Origin: Perognathus longimembris pacificus
Taxonomy: Eukaryota; Chordata; Mammalia; Rodentia; Heteromyidae
NCBI RefSeq assembly: GCF_023159225.1
Contig: NC_063168.1
Location: 56,151,398-56,215,397, forward strand
Length of the DNA: 64,000 nt
Direction: 5' to 3'
Shown here: in pieces, positions 44,300 to 54,754 of the stretch
Numbering within the stretch: the first letter of the stretch is position 1
How the letters are laid out: the number at the start of each line of letters is the position of its first letter
The notes under the pieces: generated by a model
The model's input: only the letters and a program-made list of their open reading frames with translations
What the model was told of the DNA's origin: nothing
Databases searched by the model: none
Position numbers and translations under genes: made by a program

Positions 44300-47090
44300 G
44301 TTTTAGGTGGAATAGTTAGGTCAGTTCAAAGCTACTCTTTATGATCAAGGATTTACTTCCATACTGAGTGTTTTGTCTGTTGATATTTCCTTCTCTCTTG
44401 CAGCTTTTGATATTCTTTCCTTGGTCTGTGTGCTTAATGCTTTAACTATAATATGCTTGGGAGAAGTATGTTTCTGGCCTTGTCTGTTCATCTATAAAAT
44501 CTTCCTGTTTCTGGGTAACTGTAGCCTTCTCAAAATGTGCGACGTTTTCTGCTATTCCTTGAAAATGTTTTCTATCCCTTTAGCTTGCACATACTCTCCT
44601 GTGCCCAGGATTTATAAGTTTGGTCTTTCAGTTGTGTCCTACAGATTTTGCATGTTCTGTTTATATTTACTATTCATTTTAATCTACTTACTTCAATAGG
44701 TTTACCTAGCTTATCTTGAAATCCAGTCTGTCTTTGATTTGATCTCTTCTACTGAAGAGGCTTCCAACTGAGTTTTAAATGTTCATTTATTGAGTTAGTC
44801 ATTTGGGGATTTTCAATTTGTCTTTGTCCTTTTTTAAAATTGAGTTCTTCCTATGTCACCACTATCTCTATTATATCATTCAGCAATCTGAATTCTCTTT
44901 GCATTCATTCAAATTTACTCATGTCCTCTTTTTGTTTGATGAGCTTCTTGTTTACAACACATTCTTGTTTTCTTCCTCATTCATTCAACTAGTTTGTTTC
45001 CTTTAATAAGCACACAAGTCAATTTACATTTATGGTTATACTTAATAGGAACTGAGTTTCTCCTGCTCTTTCTTGATTTTATTTGTCTCTTCATTTCGTT
45101 GGGCTATTTCAAAAGTCCTGTCTTTAAGTTCAGATACCTTCTTCTGCTTGATCTACTCTATTTTGAAGCTTTCAGCTGTATCATTCCTGGTTCTTTTCCG
45201 AAGCCTATCTCTTTGAAGACTTTCTCATTCATATTCTTCCTAATTTCATTGATGTATTAGTCTATACTATCTTGGATTTCATTACCATATTTTTAAATAA
45301 TTTACTTAGCATTTCATCTATACAAATTTCTTCTGAATATGTTGATAAATGTCTGTTCTTTTAGAGGCATATTATCTTGTTCCCATATTTCTAGTGCTCC
45401 TTTGTTGATATTTGCACATCTAGTTGATCAGGTCTCTCTATCATATTTACAGAGTGGCTGGCCGCCTTAGCAAGCATCTTTCTCCTGAAGATGTGTCATG
45501 GGGTGTCACTCTATTACAAAATGTTGACATTATTTCCAGCTGGGTGTCATAATGTAGCCTCCCTATATTGGTTTGTTGGCTGATCAGTGGTTTAGAGCAT
45601 AATGTATACCATACTGGAATCAAGAAACCCACAATCTCTGGGCTATGCTCAAGGGTAAATACTCAGCAGTTCAGTCAGTGGTTGTGGGGTGCTCACTGTG
45701 TAGCTACTCCTACCATGAAAGAATTGACCCCATTGTATGAGGACAATGACAGTTTCCTCAGGTCATGCTGGTGCTACCTCTGTTACTAGAAAGGACAGGT
45801 GGCTCTGACAATACCAGCAGCAGTGGGGACCTGAAGCATTTGACTTCTGCCAGTCAGTGACCAGGACCTAGATGCTACGTGGGGAAAGGTGGTTATGGAA
45901 TCACCGGCTCTGTGGCACTCACACCTGACCTTGACAGCAAACAGCATGGTCAGAGTATGTATGTGGGCCATGTGGTGGGAGCCACCAAGGCTCAGCAGTA
46001 ATTATGCTGTTTGTTCTCCTGTTTTAGTGACAGTTTCTGTGCAGGAATGGAATTATGATCAGGTTTAGGCAAAATTCTTTGCTAGCTTCTTTGTCTGGGC
46101 ATGCTATGAGCTAGTCCCAAGTCTTTTGGCAGTAATGTTTGCCCAGGAGTAGTTAGAAGAGGGAGGCACTGGAGCCAATCAAAGTAGTGTGTCTTGACCC
46201 TCCTACCTGTGTGGTGGGGGTACCAGAATTACTCAGTCCTCCCTCAGCATTCACAAGTGAATGAGGTAGCAGCTTAAAATATTTGTGTTCCTTTTCTAAT
46301 GTGTTAATGACAGGCTCTGGGCACAGTGAGCCAATGGTGGTGAGAACTGAATGTGCTCCTGCCTTTAGTCTTGAGACCCAAGTGAATTCACCTGTGGCTT
46401 ACCATGCCCTTGGCATCAGAGGGCAAATGTCCTATCTCTTGTCTCTCAACAGTGACACCTGCTCTTCTCTCCATGCTGCAACACCTGTCTCCCCTGCTTC
46501 AGGACATTGAGCAGGCTATGTGGCAGTCACTCTGTGGGGCTGAGTTTGAGAGGTGCTTACCCCCTCCCCCATAGGAATGCAATGGAACATGTGTAGAATC
46601 CTCAAGATGGGGAAAATGCAGGCATTTTGGACCTCTACAACAGACCAACTCAGAAAATATCTAGCTTTCTCAAGATGGCCCTTGGTTATAGCACCATAGG
46701 GCTTTGCCAGGAGATGATGTGAAATCTGCTCTAAAGCAAGTCCAATATACAAGTTTCAGGTTACTTTTCTTAGCGGGCTGCTGGCCTGTGAGAACTGTGA
46801 AACTTTCCAGTAGCTAGGATTGCCAGAGCCCACACAGAGAATTTTCTGACATTCATCCCTGCAAAAGAGGGACCTCTCTGCCCTTGACTATTGGAGAAAG
46901 GGTGGTAAGGATTAGGGTATTTTCTTTCTCTGCTGTTTTCTCAGGTCTGAATCTTACAGGGCTCTTGAATCTTACAAGGTTCTAGAACCTCTCTTACCCT
47001 CAATTTGCAGATATTTGTTATGTTGTTTCTTCTTTGTGGAAGAGGATTTGGGCCCAGGCCATCTCTATTCTGTCATCTTGGATCTCTCAA
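44300..47090 (-). mobile_element. L1 5' region (5' UTR and upstream part), antisense
   Basis: The right end on the minus strand reads GAGATCCAAGATGACAGAAT, the usual start of a mammalian L1 5' UTR. The 45.4-47.1 kb part is GC-richer, as L1 5' UTRs are. The 44.3-45.4 kb part is T-rich and resembles the complement of sequence near L1 ORF1 (TTTGATATTCTTTCCTTGGT, TCCTACAGATTTTGCATG). No intact L1 frame was found. The hydrophobic plus-strand frames of 67-108 codons at 44,373-45,260 are products of the T-rich antisense strand. No 3' end follows, so the element is 3'-deleted or interrupted. Confidence 0.55.
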
Positions 47091-47389
47091 AGAAACTGTT
47101 TAGACTTGAATGTTGTGTTTTCATGTTTTATCTCCACAAGCACTGATTTATAAGGTAACTTTTTGACTAAAATGACATGCTAATGAACCTAGTGTTTTAC
47201 ACAAATCAGAATTTCTGGAACCTGCATTTCTACTAACATTAATATTTCCCAGAATTAAAGCACATTTTAGAGTCAGAAATTAGTCTCCTCACAGGAGAAA
47301 AATACTACAACTACATTATGACATTCTCATAAATATTCTGTGCATTTTTTTACAGAACTAAGAGTGATGACGTTGTACAAATATGGACA

Positions 47390-47392
<3 letters not shown>

Positions 47393-47419
<27 letters not shown>
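47393..47419. repeat. (GT)n microsatellite
   Basis: About 13 GT units. Confidence 0.95.
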
Positions 47420-47420
<1 letters not shown>

Positions 47421-47583
47421 TTAATTTGTTAGGTTTGCACTTAGTGCCCATGTTAGATTTTGACAGTATACATTCATGAGGATTTCAAGAGTAAATTCAA
47501 ACAACAGAGTTTTAAGTTAGAAAGCTTAGTTTCGGTTTTGTAGATTAATAGTTCGTTTTTATGTCAAAAGAATACAATTTTAG

Positions 47584-47958
47584 TGTAAGGAAAGGAAACC
47601 CATCACATGGTTCAGGCAGAGGCGTTTATTAGGCGGAGAAGAGACTGCCAGACCACACAAGATGGAGGCATGGGGAGACAGTGGGGAAGGAAGAACAGTA
47701 AAAGAGAGAAAGAGTGCAAGAGAGAAAAGAAAAAAGAGCGGGGACCTGTGTTGAAAAAAAGAGCAAGGACGCATGTTGAGCTGGATTATATAGGGAAAGG
47801 CGGGAGGTATGGCCAGGTGGATTGGATGTGACCTCAGAGAAGGAGGAGGTAACTGCCTCCAGGTGTGCCAGTTACCTAGCTAACACAGGTATTGGGCGCA
47901 GACTTAAACAGGTGTGGGGGGCATCTGAATGGAGCCCTCCCTGGGGGTGGACCTTACA
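47584..47958 (-). mobile_element. Solo ERV LTR, complete (375 bp, ERVK-like)
   Basis: The ends are perfect 7-bp inverted repeats, TGTAAGG and CCTTACA. On the minus strand a TATA box (CTATATAATCC, about 47,784-47,794) precedes, by about 160 nt, a poly(A) signal (CCTAATAAACGCC, about 47,625-47,637). A CT-rich R/U5 and a TCTCTGAGGTCACATCC-containing U3 complete the layout. TTTAG/TTTAA on the flanks is a possible 5-bp TSD with one change. No internal ERV sequence adjoins, so it is a solo LTR. Open frames across it are accidental. Confidence 0.82.
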
Positions 47959-48050
47959 TTTAAAAACATCATCTGAAGGTACAGAGACCAGTCCCATGAA
48001 TGGGAAGAAGAGTCTCAGTGCTTGCTTAGGTATGAGGTACTTTTAAGCTT

Positions 48051-48283
48051 TTTGTTTGTTTTTATCATAGGGCTTGAACTCAGGGCCTGAGCCCCTGAGC
48101 TCTTTTGATCAAGGCTAACACTCTACCACTTTGAGCCACAGTGCCACTTCCAGTTTTTGAGTGGTTAATTGGAGATAAGAGTCTCAAGGAGACTTTTCTG
48201 CTGAGGCTGGCATTGAACCGTGATCCTCAGATCTCAGTCTCCTGAGTAGCTAGGGTTACAAGCGTGAGCCACTATTGCCCACC
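48051..48283 (-). mobile_element. B1-Geo SINE
   Basis: (GTTT)n tail, antisense Geo (GGGCTTGAACTCAGGGCCTG), linker GGTTAATTGGAGATAAGAG, head CTGAGTAGCTAGGGTTAC. The flanks TAAGCTTTTT and TAAGCGATTTTT suggest a TSD. Confidence 0.92.
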
Positions 48284-48303
48284 CTAAGCGATTTTTAACC
48301 ATC

Positions 48304-48340
48304 AAACCAAACCAAACCAAACCAAACAAGACAAAACAAA
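48304..48340. repeat. (CAAAC)n microsatellite
   Basis: About seven AAACC/AAAAC pentamers in tandem. Confidence 0.9.
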
Positions 48341-48354
48341 AAAGTTAAAACCCC

Positions 48355-48465
48355 AAACTGGAAAGGGCACTGTGGCTCAAGTAGAGCACTAGCCTTGAGC
48401 ACAAAAGCTCAGGGCCCAGGCCCCAGAGCCCAGGCCTTGAGTTCAAGCTCCAGCACTGGTACAAA
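48355..48465 (+). mobile_element. Geo monomer
   Basis: GGCACTGTGGCTCAAGTAGA, CTAGCCTTGAGCAC, an internal duplication of GCCCAGGCC, GAGTTCAAGCTCC, then an A/CAAA tail. The head is absent. Confidence 0.85.
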
Positions 48466-49194
48466 CAAACAAAACAACAAAAGTTAAATTCTCAATAACT
48501 TCCAAAGGGAGTTCAGAGAATCATGAATATTACAAAAACAAAACAAAAAAACCACTTTTTTCGAAGTCTGTGAATGCTTTGCCAATGGAACTCCTAACAA
48601 GTCACATGTAAGGCTAAGTGGCTGTGGTCATGGGTGTGCATCCTCTTCTTAATGTCAGCATTCTGGCAATATTAAGCATTCCTGTGAAAATGCTAAGAGA
48701 ATTTGATATACTTTAACCCAAATCCTTCAATTTCCTAAAAAGGTAATTGAAATGTCCTCAGTTATTATGGTAGAATGTAAAATGCCCAACCATCTCTTCT
48801 TGGGAGAACTAGTTCTATATAAACACTGAGAAATTTTGGTGTAGTCCAGTCCAGTAAGAGACTAGCTTCTATTTTAGGCAGTGAGCTTTCATGAAGCTTC
48901 AGGACTGTGTTTGCTTTGTAGTGCTGTAAATTCAGTAGCATCAGACAATGCACATTTAGCCTCACATTCTACGGAAACTGGCCTAAGTGTCACAGGTTGT
49001 AGTCAAGGTGTTCAGATGAGGATGTGGCTGTATGCATGTGTTTCTGGATGCTCTAGAGGGAGCCCTGTGACTGCCCTATTCCACATTCCCAGGATCCTGC
49101 CCCCAGCCCCTGCTTCCTCCATCTTTATAACTGGGCAGGTTTAGTCTACAACCTTCTAATTTTCCCCATGCTCACATCTCCTTCTGAATCTGCT
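48466..49194. other. Intergenic, no gene recognised
   Basis: Single-copy-looking; nothing recognised. Confidence 0.55.
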
Positions 49195-49210
49195 CCTCCA
49201 CCTTCCTCTT

Positions 49211-49415
49211 TTTTTTTTTTTTTTGCCAGTCCTGGGACTTGGACTCAGGGCCTGAGCACTGTCCCTGGCTTCTTTTTGCTCAAGGCTAGCACTCTGCCAC
49301 TTGAGCCACAGTGCCACTTCTGGCCATTTTCTGTATATGTGGTGCTGGGGAATCGAACCCAGGGCCTCATGTATATGAGGCAGGCACTCTTGCCACTAGG
49401 CCATATCCCCAGCCC
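49211..49415 (-). mobile_element. IDL-Geo SINE with perfect 16-bp TSD
   Basis: A T-run, Geo, linker TTTTCTGTATATGTGGTGCT, IDL ending CCATATCCCCAGCCC. TSD CCTCCACCTTCCTCTT at 49195-49210 and 49416-49431. Little divergence from the copy at 2.9 kb. It explains open frames at 49,168-49,535. Confidence 0.96.
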
Positions 49416-49714
49416 CCTCCACCTTCCTCTTCTACTCTCAAGGGGGTCCTCTTTCTTGTAAGGTCCCTTATGATTTCATTGGACCCATCCAGACAATCGA
49501 GGATAATCTTCCCACCTCAAGGCACAGCTGAGTGACAATTTTATCAGAAACTTTATTTCCCCTTGGCAAGGGATGAGAACATGAGCATCTTTGAGAGATC
49601 AGGATTCTGTTTGCTGATACTATAAATTGGAAGTTCATCTTTCAGGAAAAATGTGTACTAGGGAGAGTGTCTGCTTGGTTTGCTTAGACATTGTTTAAAA
49701 AAACAAAACAAAAC

Positions 49715-49950
49715 TCAGGTGCCGATGGTTTACACCTCTAGTCCTTGCTACTCAGAAGGCTGAGATCTGAGGATCACTGTTCCAAGCTAACCAGTGAAGG
49801 AACATCTGTGGGACTTTTATCTGCAATTAACCACAAAAGAAAAGCCAGAAATAGAGCTACGGCTCAAATGCTAGGGCACTAGGCCCTGAGCAAAAATGCT
49901 CAAGGACAGCAGCAAGGCCCTGAGTTCAAGTCCCAGAATCAGCAGAAAAA
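49715..49950 (+). mobile_element. B1-Geo SINE
   Basis: Head CAGGTGCCGATGGTTTACAC, linker CTGCAATTAACCACAAAAG, Geo TACGGCTCAAATGCTAGGGC, GAGTTCAAGTCCC, A-tail. Confidence 0.9.
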
Positions 49951-50127
49951 AAGCAAAAGACCCCAAAATCCTCAGATGCTTTTTATTAAGTAAGAATGAA
50001 TTCTGAGTGTGCTTTTGTTATAAAACAATAGCATGCCTGTCGATGCGTATTAGGTAAGCAGAGACAGAAATCTTGGAAGCTATTGTTCATTATTCTTGTG
50101 GCATGTGTCTGAGTGGCTGGAGGTGCT

Positions 50128-50450
50128 ACACAAAATACCACAGACTAAGTGGTTTAAACAACAGAAATTTATTTTCTCACAATTCTGATAGGTAAAAGTT
50201 CAAGGTTTTGGCAGGGTTGATTTCCTTTTCTTCTGAGGCCTCTCTCCTTTGTTCATAGATGGCCACCCTGTGTCTTCCTGTGTGTGTCTGGGCTCTGGTC
50301 AATCTTCTTTTATGTAAAGACACCAGTCTTCACAGTTTATCCCCAGTGATCTCATTGATCTCGAATTCCCCTTCTAAAGATCCTGTCTCCAAATATAATC
50401 ACTGTGGGTTAGAATTTCAGTATACACATTGTAAGAGTTAAAAATTCAAT
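50128..50450 (-). mobile_element. MaLR LTR (MLT1A-type)
   Basis: On the plus strand: AAAATACCACAGACTAAGTG, AACAGAAATTTATTTTCTCA, ATGGCCACCCTGTGTCTTCC, ATCCTGTCTCCAAATATAAT. This is the complement of an MLT1A LTR with its own AATAAA (50173-50168, minus strand), in the same direction as LTBP1 and about 430 bp beyond its proposed poly(A) signal. Confidence 0.85.
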
Positions 50451-50596
50451 CCATGATAATCTCTAACAAATTACTAACTTGTAGAAAGGAAAGCAGTAGT
50501 AATAGAGGAGCATTTTTAGAAGCAGGAAGATGAGGAGGGGGAGCCAGAGGGATATAATTTGTACACATGTACTCAGTGACATTCACTCTCAGGTAG

Positions 50597-51425
50597 ATTT
50601 TTTTTCTACAAAAATGGTGATTTATTTTGCTTTGACATACAATGGAAAATATACCAGAGATCAAGTTTTTGCTGTTGTTTTTTTTTTTTTTACATAAAAG
50701 CTCATTAAATTCTTCCATTTTGTTGAAGAACAGGGATCCAATGGAAACCTGCTAGCAGCTTTGGTTAAGAATGGGCCTTAAAAATCAGAAAACATACTGA
50801 AAATATAAAGATATTTTTTTTCTTTTCCTCATACGGTGTATAAAAGTATTGAAACAAAAATCACTGCCTGCTCCACAGGACAGACAGTATCAATTTGAAT
50901 AAAGGCTCCAGACCAAAGAATAGCATAACCCTGTGTCACAATACTTACTATACAGTTTAACAATATTTTATCAAAGACTTTCCCACTTGTGATTTAAAAA
51001 AATCTGGAAAGAGAAAGAAAAACAGTAGGCAAGGAACTGCACAACCAAAAAAAAAAAAAAAAAGAAAATTATATAAAACATTTCCACCACTACTTAAATG
51101 CCAAACTTAAGCAATAGTTTTTTTTTTAAGACCATAATAATACAACCTTCTGTTTAAAATAACAGCACTGTCCTGCCTCTCTCCCACTGAATTTTACATA
51201 TGAACAGACTATATATACCGGCTTTTCAGAGAAATGTCCGTTTGGTCTGTGACACCAGTCAGGTTCATACTAAATCTTCTCATGGTCTTCAGAGAATACA
51301 TGACTCCATGCTGTTTCTGAGTTTCCAACATTCTGGATTAGGTGCAATGTCTCAAGTATAATACATTTCTCCCTTTTCCTTTACACAGTGCAGAGTATAC
51401 GGGCTTAGGTTATGTAGGTTCTCTT
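50597..51425 (-). other. LTBP1: Probable LTBP1 3' UTR
   Basis: This is non-repetitive, AT-rich sequence directly after the LTBP1 stop. On the minus strand an AATAAA hexamer lies at 50626-50621. A cleavage site would then fall near 50,600, with GT-containing sequence beyond it. Tracts of A or T lie at 50601-50606, 50678-50691, 51045-51062 and 51119-51128. The end point is inferred from the hexamer only. No transcript evidence is available, and a longer UTR reaching the MaLR LTR poly(A) signal at 50168-50173 is possible. Confidence 0.5.
50621..50626 (-). promoter_or_regulatory. Candidate LTBP1 polyadenylation signal (AATAAA, minus strand)
   Basis: A perfect AATAAA hexamer on the minus strand, about 800 nt after the stop codon, in non-repetitive sequence. 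It is followed on the minus strand by a T/G-containing stretch. It is the first canonical hexamer I noticed in a suitable position; other hexamers may serve. Confidence 0.4.
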
Positions 51426-51607
51426 TTACTCCAGGTCACTGTCTTTTTCTAGAGTTGAGGCGGTATTCAATGGAGTGCAGTAGTTGGGCTTGTCAGAAGG
51501 TACGAAGCCTGGCAGACACAGACATTTATAGGAGCCTTCGGTGTTAATGCACTTGGCATTTTTGCACAGAGACATGCGGTTGTTCAACTCATCACATTCG
51601 TTGACAT
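51426..51607 (-). CDS. LTBP1: LTBP1 terminal coding exon: cbEGF domain, C-terminus and stop
   Basis: The coding part is 182 bp: two bases completing Asp, 59 codons and a TAA stop at 51426-51428. The acceptor is ..ctattgcag. The peptide begins (D)VNECDELNNRMSLCKNAKC, followed by NTEGSYKC and ..KPNYC. This is a calcium-binding EGF domain: D-V-N-E-C start, the hydroxylation-type Asn with N-T-E-G-S-Y-K-C, and six cysteines in order. It is followed by the tail ending LEKDSDLE. The tail reads NTAST before LEKDSDLE, where I recall human NTALN, so this short stretch is the only visibly variable part. The exon continues into the 3' UTR. Confidence 0.96.
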
Positions 51608-51704
51608 CTGCAATAGATCAAACCACGCAGGTCAACAGTGCACTCCATTAGAAAACATTCACTTGAATTCACCTGATGCCCTTAATCCTGACTGCTGTAT
51701 ACAT

Positions 51705-51708
<4 letters not shown>

Positions 51709-51752
<44 letters not shown>
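51709..51752. repeat. (GT)n microsatellite in LTBP1 last intron
   Basis: About 22 uninterrupted GT units. It abuts a minus-strand ID SINE, so it may have grown from the edge of that insertion. Confidence 0.95.
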
Positions 51753-51756
<4 letters not shown>

Positions 51757-51835
51757 TGCAGTGCTGGGGATCAAACCCAGGGCTTTGCATAATATACTAG
51801 GCAAACACTATCACTGAGCAACATCCCCTGCTCCT
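51757..51835 (-). mobile_element. ID (tRNA-derived) SINE
   Basis: On the plus strand it begins GTGCTGGGGATCAAACCCAG, the complement of the ID B-box region, and continues through the complement of the A-box region. It is a monomer in the LTBP1 last intron. Confidence 0.8.
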
Positions 51836-51964
51836 TCTGGGAAATTTCAGCAATATTTGTCATTTCCCAAGTTGAAACCCCACTTAAACTCAGCTGATTG
51901 GTCTGGTCCCAGGAGCTCTCAGGAAGAGCCCTCAGGGGACATGCTCACGTTCCATCATTCTTAC

Positions 51965-52114
51965 CGACACAGGTCATCTTGGCCATGTCCAAGTGATAGC
52001 CATCAAAGCAGTCACAGGTGTAGCCTTCCTGCACCCTCACACAGCGGCCGTTTTCACATCCGTTCAGGATGCCACATTCCTCAGCCTGCAGCTCCTCAAA
52101 GCTATTCACAAAAC
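51965..52114 (-). CDS. LTBP1: LTBP1 coding exon (penultimate): EGF-like domain
   Basis: This 150-bp exon has acceptor ..cctttcag and donor GTAAGAATG on the minus strand. It completes an Arg codon, then encodes [14 protein letters not shown].. and ends ..MAKMTCV plus one base of the next Asp. Six cysteines (in EECG, NGCE, GRCV, YTCD, DCFD, MTCV) have the spacing of one EGF-like domain. The domain lacks the D-x-N-E start of a calcium-binding EGF, as expected for this non-calcium EGF of LTBP1. From memory, human LTBP1 has Thr where this copy has Met in LDMAKMTC, and Leu where this copy has Val in FVNSFEEL; both are conservative lineage differences to verify. No stop or frameshift is present. Confidence 0.96.
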
Positions 52115-52180
52115 CTGAAAGGAAAAGGCAAGAGCTAAGTTAGAAAAAATTCCTCCGGTACTATTTACAACTACATTAGA

Positions 52181-52412
52181 GTCAGGTGTCTGGTGGCTCA
52201 CACCTGCCATCCTAGCTGCTCAGAAGGCTGAGAGCTGAGGATCACGGTTTGAAGCCAGCCTGGGCAGGAAAGCCTATGAGACTCTTACCTCCCATAAACT
52301 ACTCAGAAAAGCTGGAAGTGGGGCTGTGGCTCAAGTGGTAGAGTGCTAGCCTTGAGCATAAAGAGGCTTAGGGATAGTGCCCAGGCCCTAAGTTCAAGCC
52401 CCAGGACTGGGT
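52181..52412 (+). mobile_element. B1-Geo SINE in LTBP1 intron
   Basis: Head TGTCTGGTGGCTCACACCTG, linker CTCCCATAAACTACTCAG, Geo GTGGCTCAAGTGGTAGAG, AAGTTCAAGCCCCAGGACTG, G-rich tail (GGGTGGGGGGTGGGG) in place of an A-tail. Confidence 0.93.
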
Positions 52413-52451
52413 GGGGGGTGGGGGGAGAGACCCCAAACCAAAAGACATTAG

Positions 52452-52572
52452 GCTGAGCATGATGGTGGCCCATGCCTATAATCTCAGCACTCAAGAGGCT
52501 GAGGCAGAAAGGATTAAGAGTTCAAGACTGGCCTAGATTATGTAATGGGACTCAGTTTCAAAAACATACCCC
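52452..52572 (+). mobile_element. B1 SINE in LTBP1 intron
   Basis: GGCTGAGCATGATGGTGGCC, GAGGCTGAGGCAGAAAGGAT, AAGAGTTCAAGACTGGCC. A monomer directly downstream of a B1-Geo. Confidence 0.85.
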
Positions 52573-53411
52573 CCCAAAACAAAAAGGACATATTTATTCT
52601 AAAAATTATAGATGTAATGTATAACATACATATATTTTTATATAACTTCATTTACATATGTGATATAGCCTTAAAGTTAACACTAAAATTTAAGTCAATA
52701 TCAAATATACTTATGTATAATTAGGTGTAAAAATATTTAAACATTTGTATATTTTGTAGAGAGAAGCCTCACAGCTTGAATTTTGATACATTAAAATGCG
52801 ACAAAAGGAAAGCAAGGGTGACTTTTTGTTTCTCTCCTCATGATGAAAAGTATTTATTCAAAATTCTACATTTCCTACAATTTCTGTAGGCCAATGTTGG
52901 AACATGTTTTGTGATGGCAGTGGTGGGATTATAGGTACATTTCGGGGGATTTGCTAAGCAGTTCCCCCGAGAGTCTCAGGGCTCTGCTGCTGCAACTTGA
53001 CTTTGCAGGCCCAGAAAGAAGGGGGCCTGGCTTTGGTCTGTGAGGTCTGTTTGCTCTGGCTTTGAAATGAGCTTTCCACAAGGGACCAAAGCACAAAGGC
53101 AGTAAAGGGACCTCAAAATATCCTGATAAAGGAACATGCATCTTACTTAGAAAAACCTGTTTAAGAAACCAAAAGGCTTTTGTTTTTTAAGAAAACAAAG
53201 GATCTCTTGTTTGGTTCTTTTTATAGTTTAAGAACCAGCTCTGAATTTCTTGGACAACACTTAGAGTTTTTTTTACTGACATGTAAGTAATGGAACTGGT
53301 TATGGAAATAAGCCGTTTTTCCAGAGGGGGTGGTTGTAAACACAAATCCATACTAACCTGTCACTTGTCATCCACACAACCACACCACGAATTGGCTTAA
53401 AAAAATAAAGA
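52573..53411. other. LTBP1 intron, no further feature
   Basis: AT-rich left part, more balanced right part. The minus frame at 52,929-53,141 is unrecognised. Confidence 0.55.
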
Positions 53412-53620
53412 TTCAGGCTGACTTATGCCTGTAATCCTAGCTATTCAGGAGACTGAGATCTAAGGATCATGGTTCAAAGTTTGCCTGGGCATGAAAGTCC
53501 CTGAGACTCTTATCTCCAAAAGCTGCAAATGGAGCTATGGATCAGGTGTTAGAATGCCACTCCTGAGGGAAAAAGCTAAGGGACAGAGCCTAGGCCTTGA
53601 GTTCAAGCCTCAATACTCTC
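53412..53620 (+). mobile_element. B1-Geo SINE in LTBP1 intron
   Basis: Head CAGGCTGACTTATGCCTGTA, shortened linker, Geo TATGGATCAGGTGTTAGAAT, GAGTTCAAGCCTC, tail replaced by CT/CA/TA repeats. Confidence 0.88.
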
Positions 53621-53637
53621 TCTCTCTCTCTCTCTCT

Positions 53638-53672
<35 letters not shown>

Positions 53673-53691
53673 GTATATATATATATATATA
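53619..53691. repeat. (CT)n(CA)n(TA)n compound microsatellite
   Basis: Three dinucleotide runs in succession at the end of a B1-Geo SINE. Confidence 0.95.
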
Positions 53692-53760
53692 TCCATACAC
53701 AAACAAAATACAATCTTAAACTTCCTACACTATTTGGACTTTGGAGCAATCCTTCCTTGG

Positions 53761-53776
53761 AACTGCAGGGGGCAGT
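53761..53776 (+). promoter_or_regulatory. CTCF-like motif in LTBP1 intron
   Basis: AACTGCAGGGGGCAGT contains the CTCF-type core CAGGGGGCAG. Motif match only. Confidence 0.4.
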
Positions 53777-54754
53777 AAATACTATTGCTATTCAGGGTCG
53801 TGAGTTTGAGTTTTTAAAAAATTGAGCATGCCATCCAAGATGGCCCCTTGTCAAAATTTTAGACAGGAAATAAATATGACAGATTATCAGGAATATCAGA
53901 TGCCCAATACCAGTTTGGGAAATATTAACCTAAGGAGAGAACGTTTTCATCCATGGAAATACTTTCAGATTCCATGCATTCTCAGGAAAAGCACCTTGAC
54001 TTTATACCTAGGGGAGTTAGAGTTATAGTCCCGTGAAGGAGAGCTCTCAAAATACTTCTTTAGGGCTGTAAAGCAGGTGAGCACTATGCCTCCTGGCCCA
54101 AATCTGACCTGCAACTTATTTCGTGAATGGACACAGGCATAATCCTTGGCCGACTCCAGTGTGGCTAGCTTTGTAGATAGCACGGAGGAGGCCTGGAGTA
54201 GTGACAACAGAGATCACAGGGCTTACAAAGCCTAAAGATGTGACTTTTTTTTGGTAGAAATACTATTTATGCTGAAGTTTATGAAGATGGTGAGCCACCG
54301 AGGCAAGGAGTAGCTCCATCAACCTGCCCTCATCATTCTGTTCCTGCCTGCTCAGCACGGCTGAGCCCGTGCCCCTGCTCAGAAGATTGGCTGGGACAGG
54401 GAGATGTTTACAGCTCTTTGGAAGCCATTTTGGAGTGAAAGCTAGAGGTCTAACTTCCAGCCTTGCTAAACAGGGATCTTATGTGACATCAATATGAGGC
54501 TTTCTTAGCCTTTGCTGTGAATTTAAAGAGCTTTTGAACAATGTTGGTATTTGAAAAAAAGAGTAGATAAACCAGGACCTTTCAACAGTCAAATTCCTGG
54601 ACTCAGAACCATAATGCAATACAGGCTACACCCAGCTGGGGGCGGGGCCAGGGTTGCACACCTGTTTTTTATGGATTTACAGGGCATAGCAGGACTTTCC
54701 CCAGTCTTGATATTTCTTTCTTTCTTCATCATTTTTCGCTCTTTCTTTTCTCTG
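53777..54754. other. LTBP1 intron, no further feature
   Basis: Single-copy-looking; opposing 68- and 80-codon frames at 53,822-54,207 are unrecognised. Confidence 0.5.

Larger units (their letters stand above)
51608..51964 (-). other. LTBP1 last intron (357 bp) with (GT)n and ID element
   Basis: A short intron with GTAAG donor and TTGCAG acceptor on the minus strand. It holds a (GT)n tract at 51709-51752 on the plus strand and a minus-strand ID SINE (51757-51835) directly beside it. No further coding potential is seen. Confidence 0.9.

Noticed and set aside
44373..45260. Hydrophobic plus-strand frames (108, 67 and 88 codons), membrane-protein-like
   Set aside because: T-rich antisense strand of a minus-strand L1; no start context, no family resemblance.
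1..50000. 5' exons of the next gene downstream of LTBP1 (RASGRP3 in human and mouse)
   Set aside because: No CpG-island promoter or recognisable coding exon was found on either strand; untranslated first exons cannot be excluded by eye.
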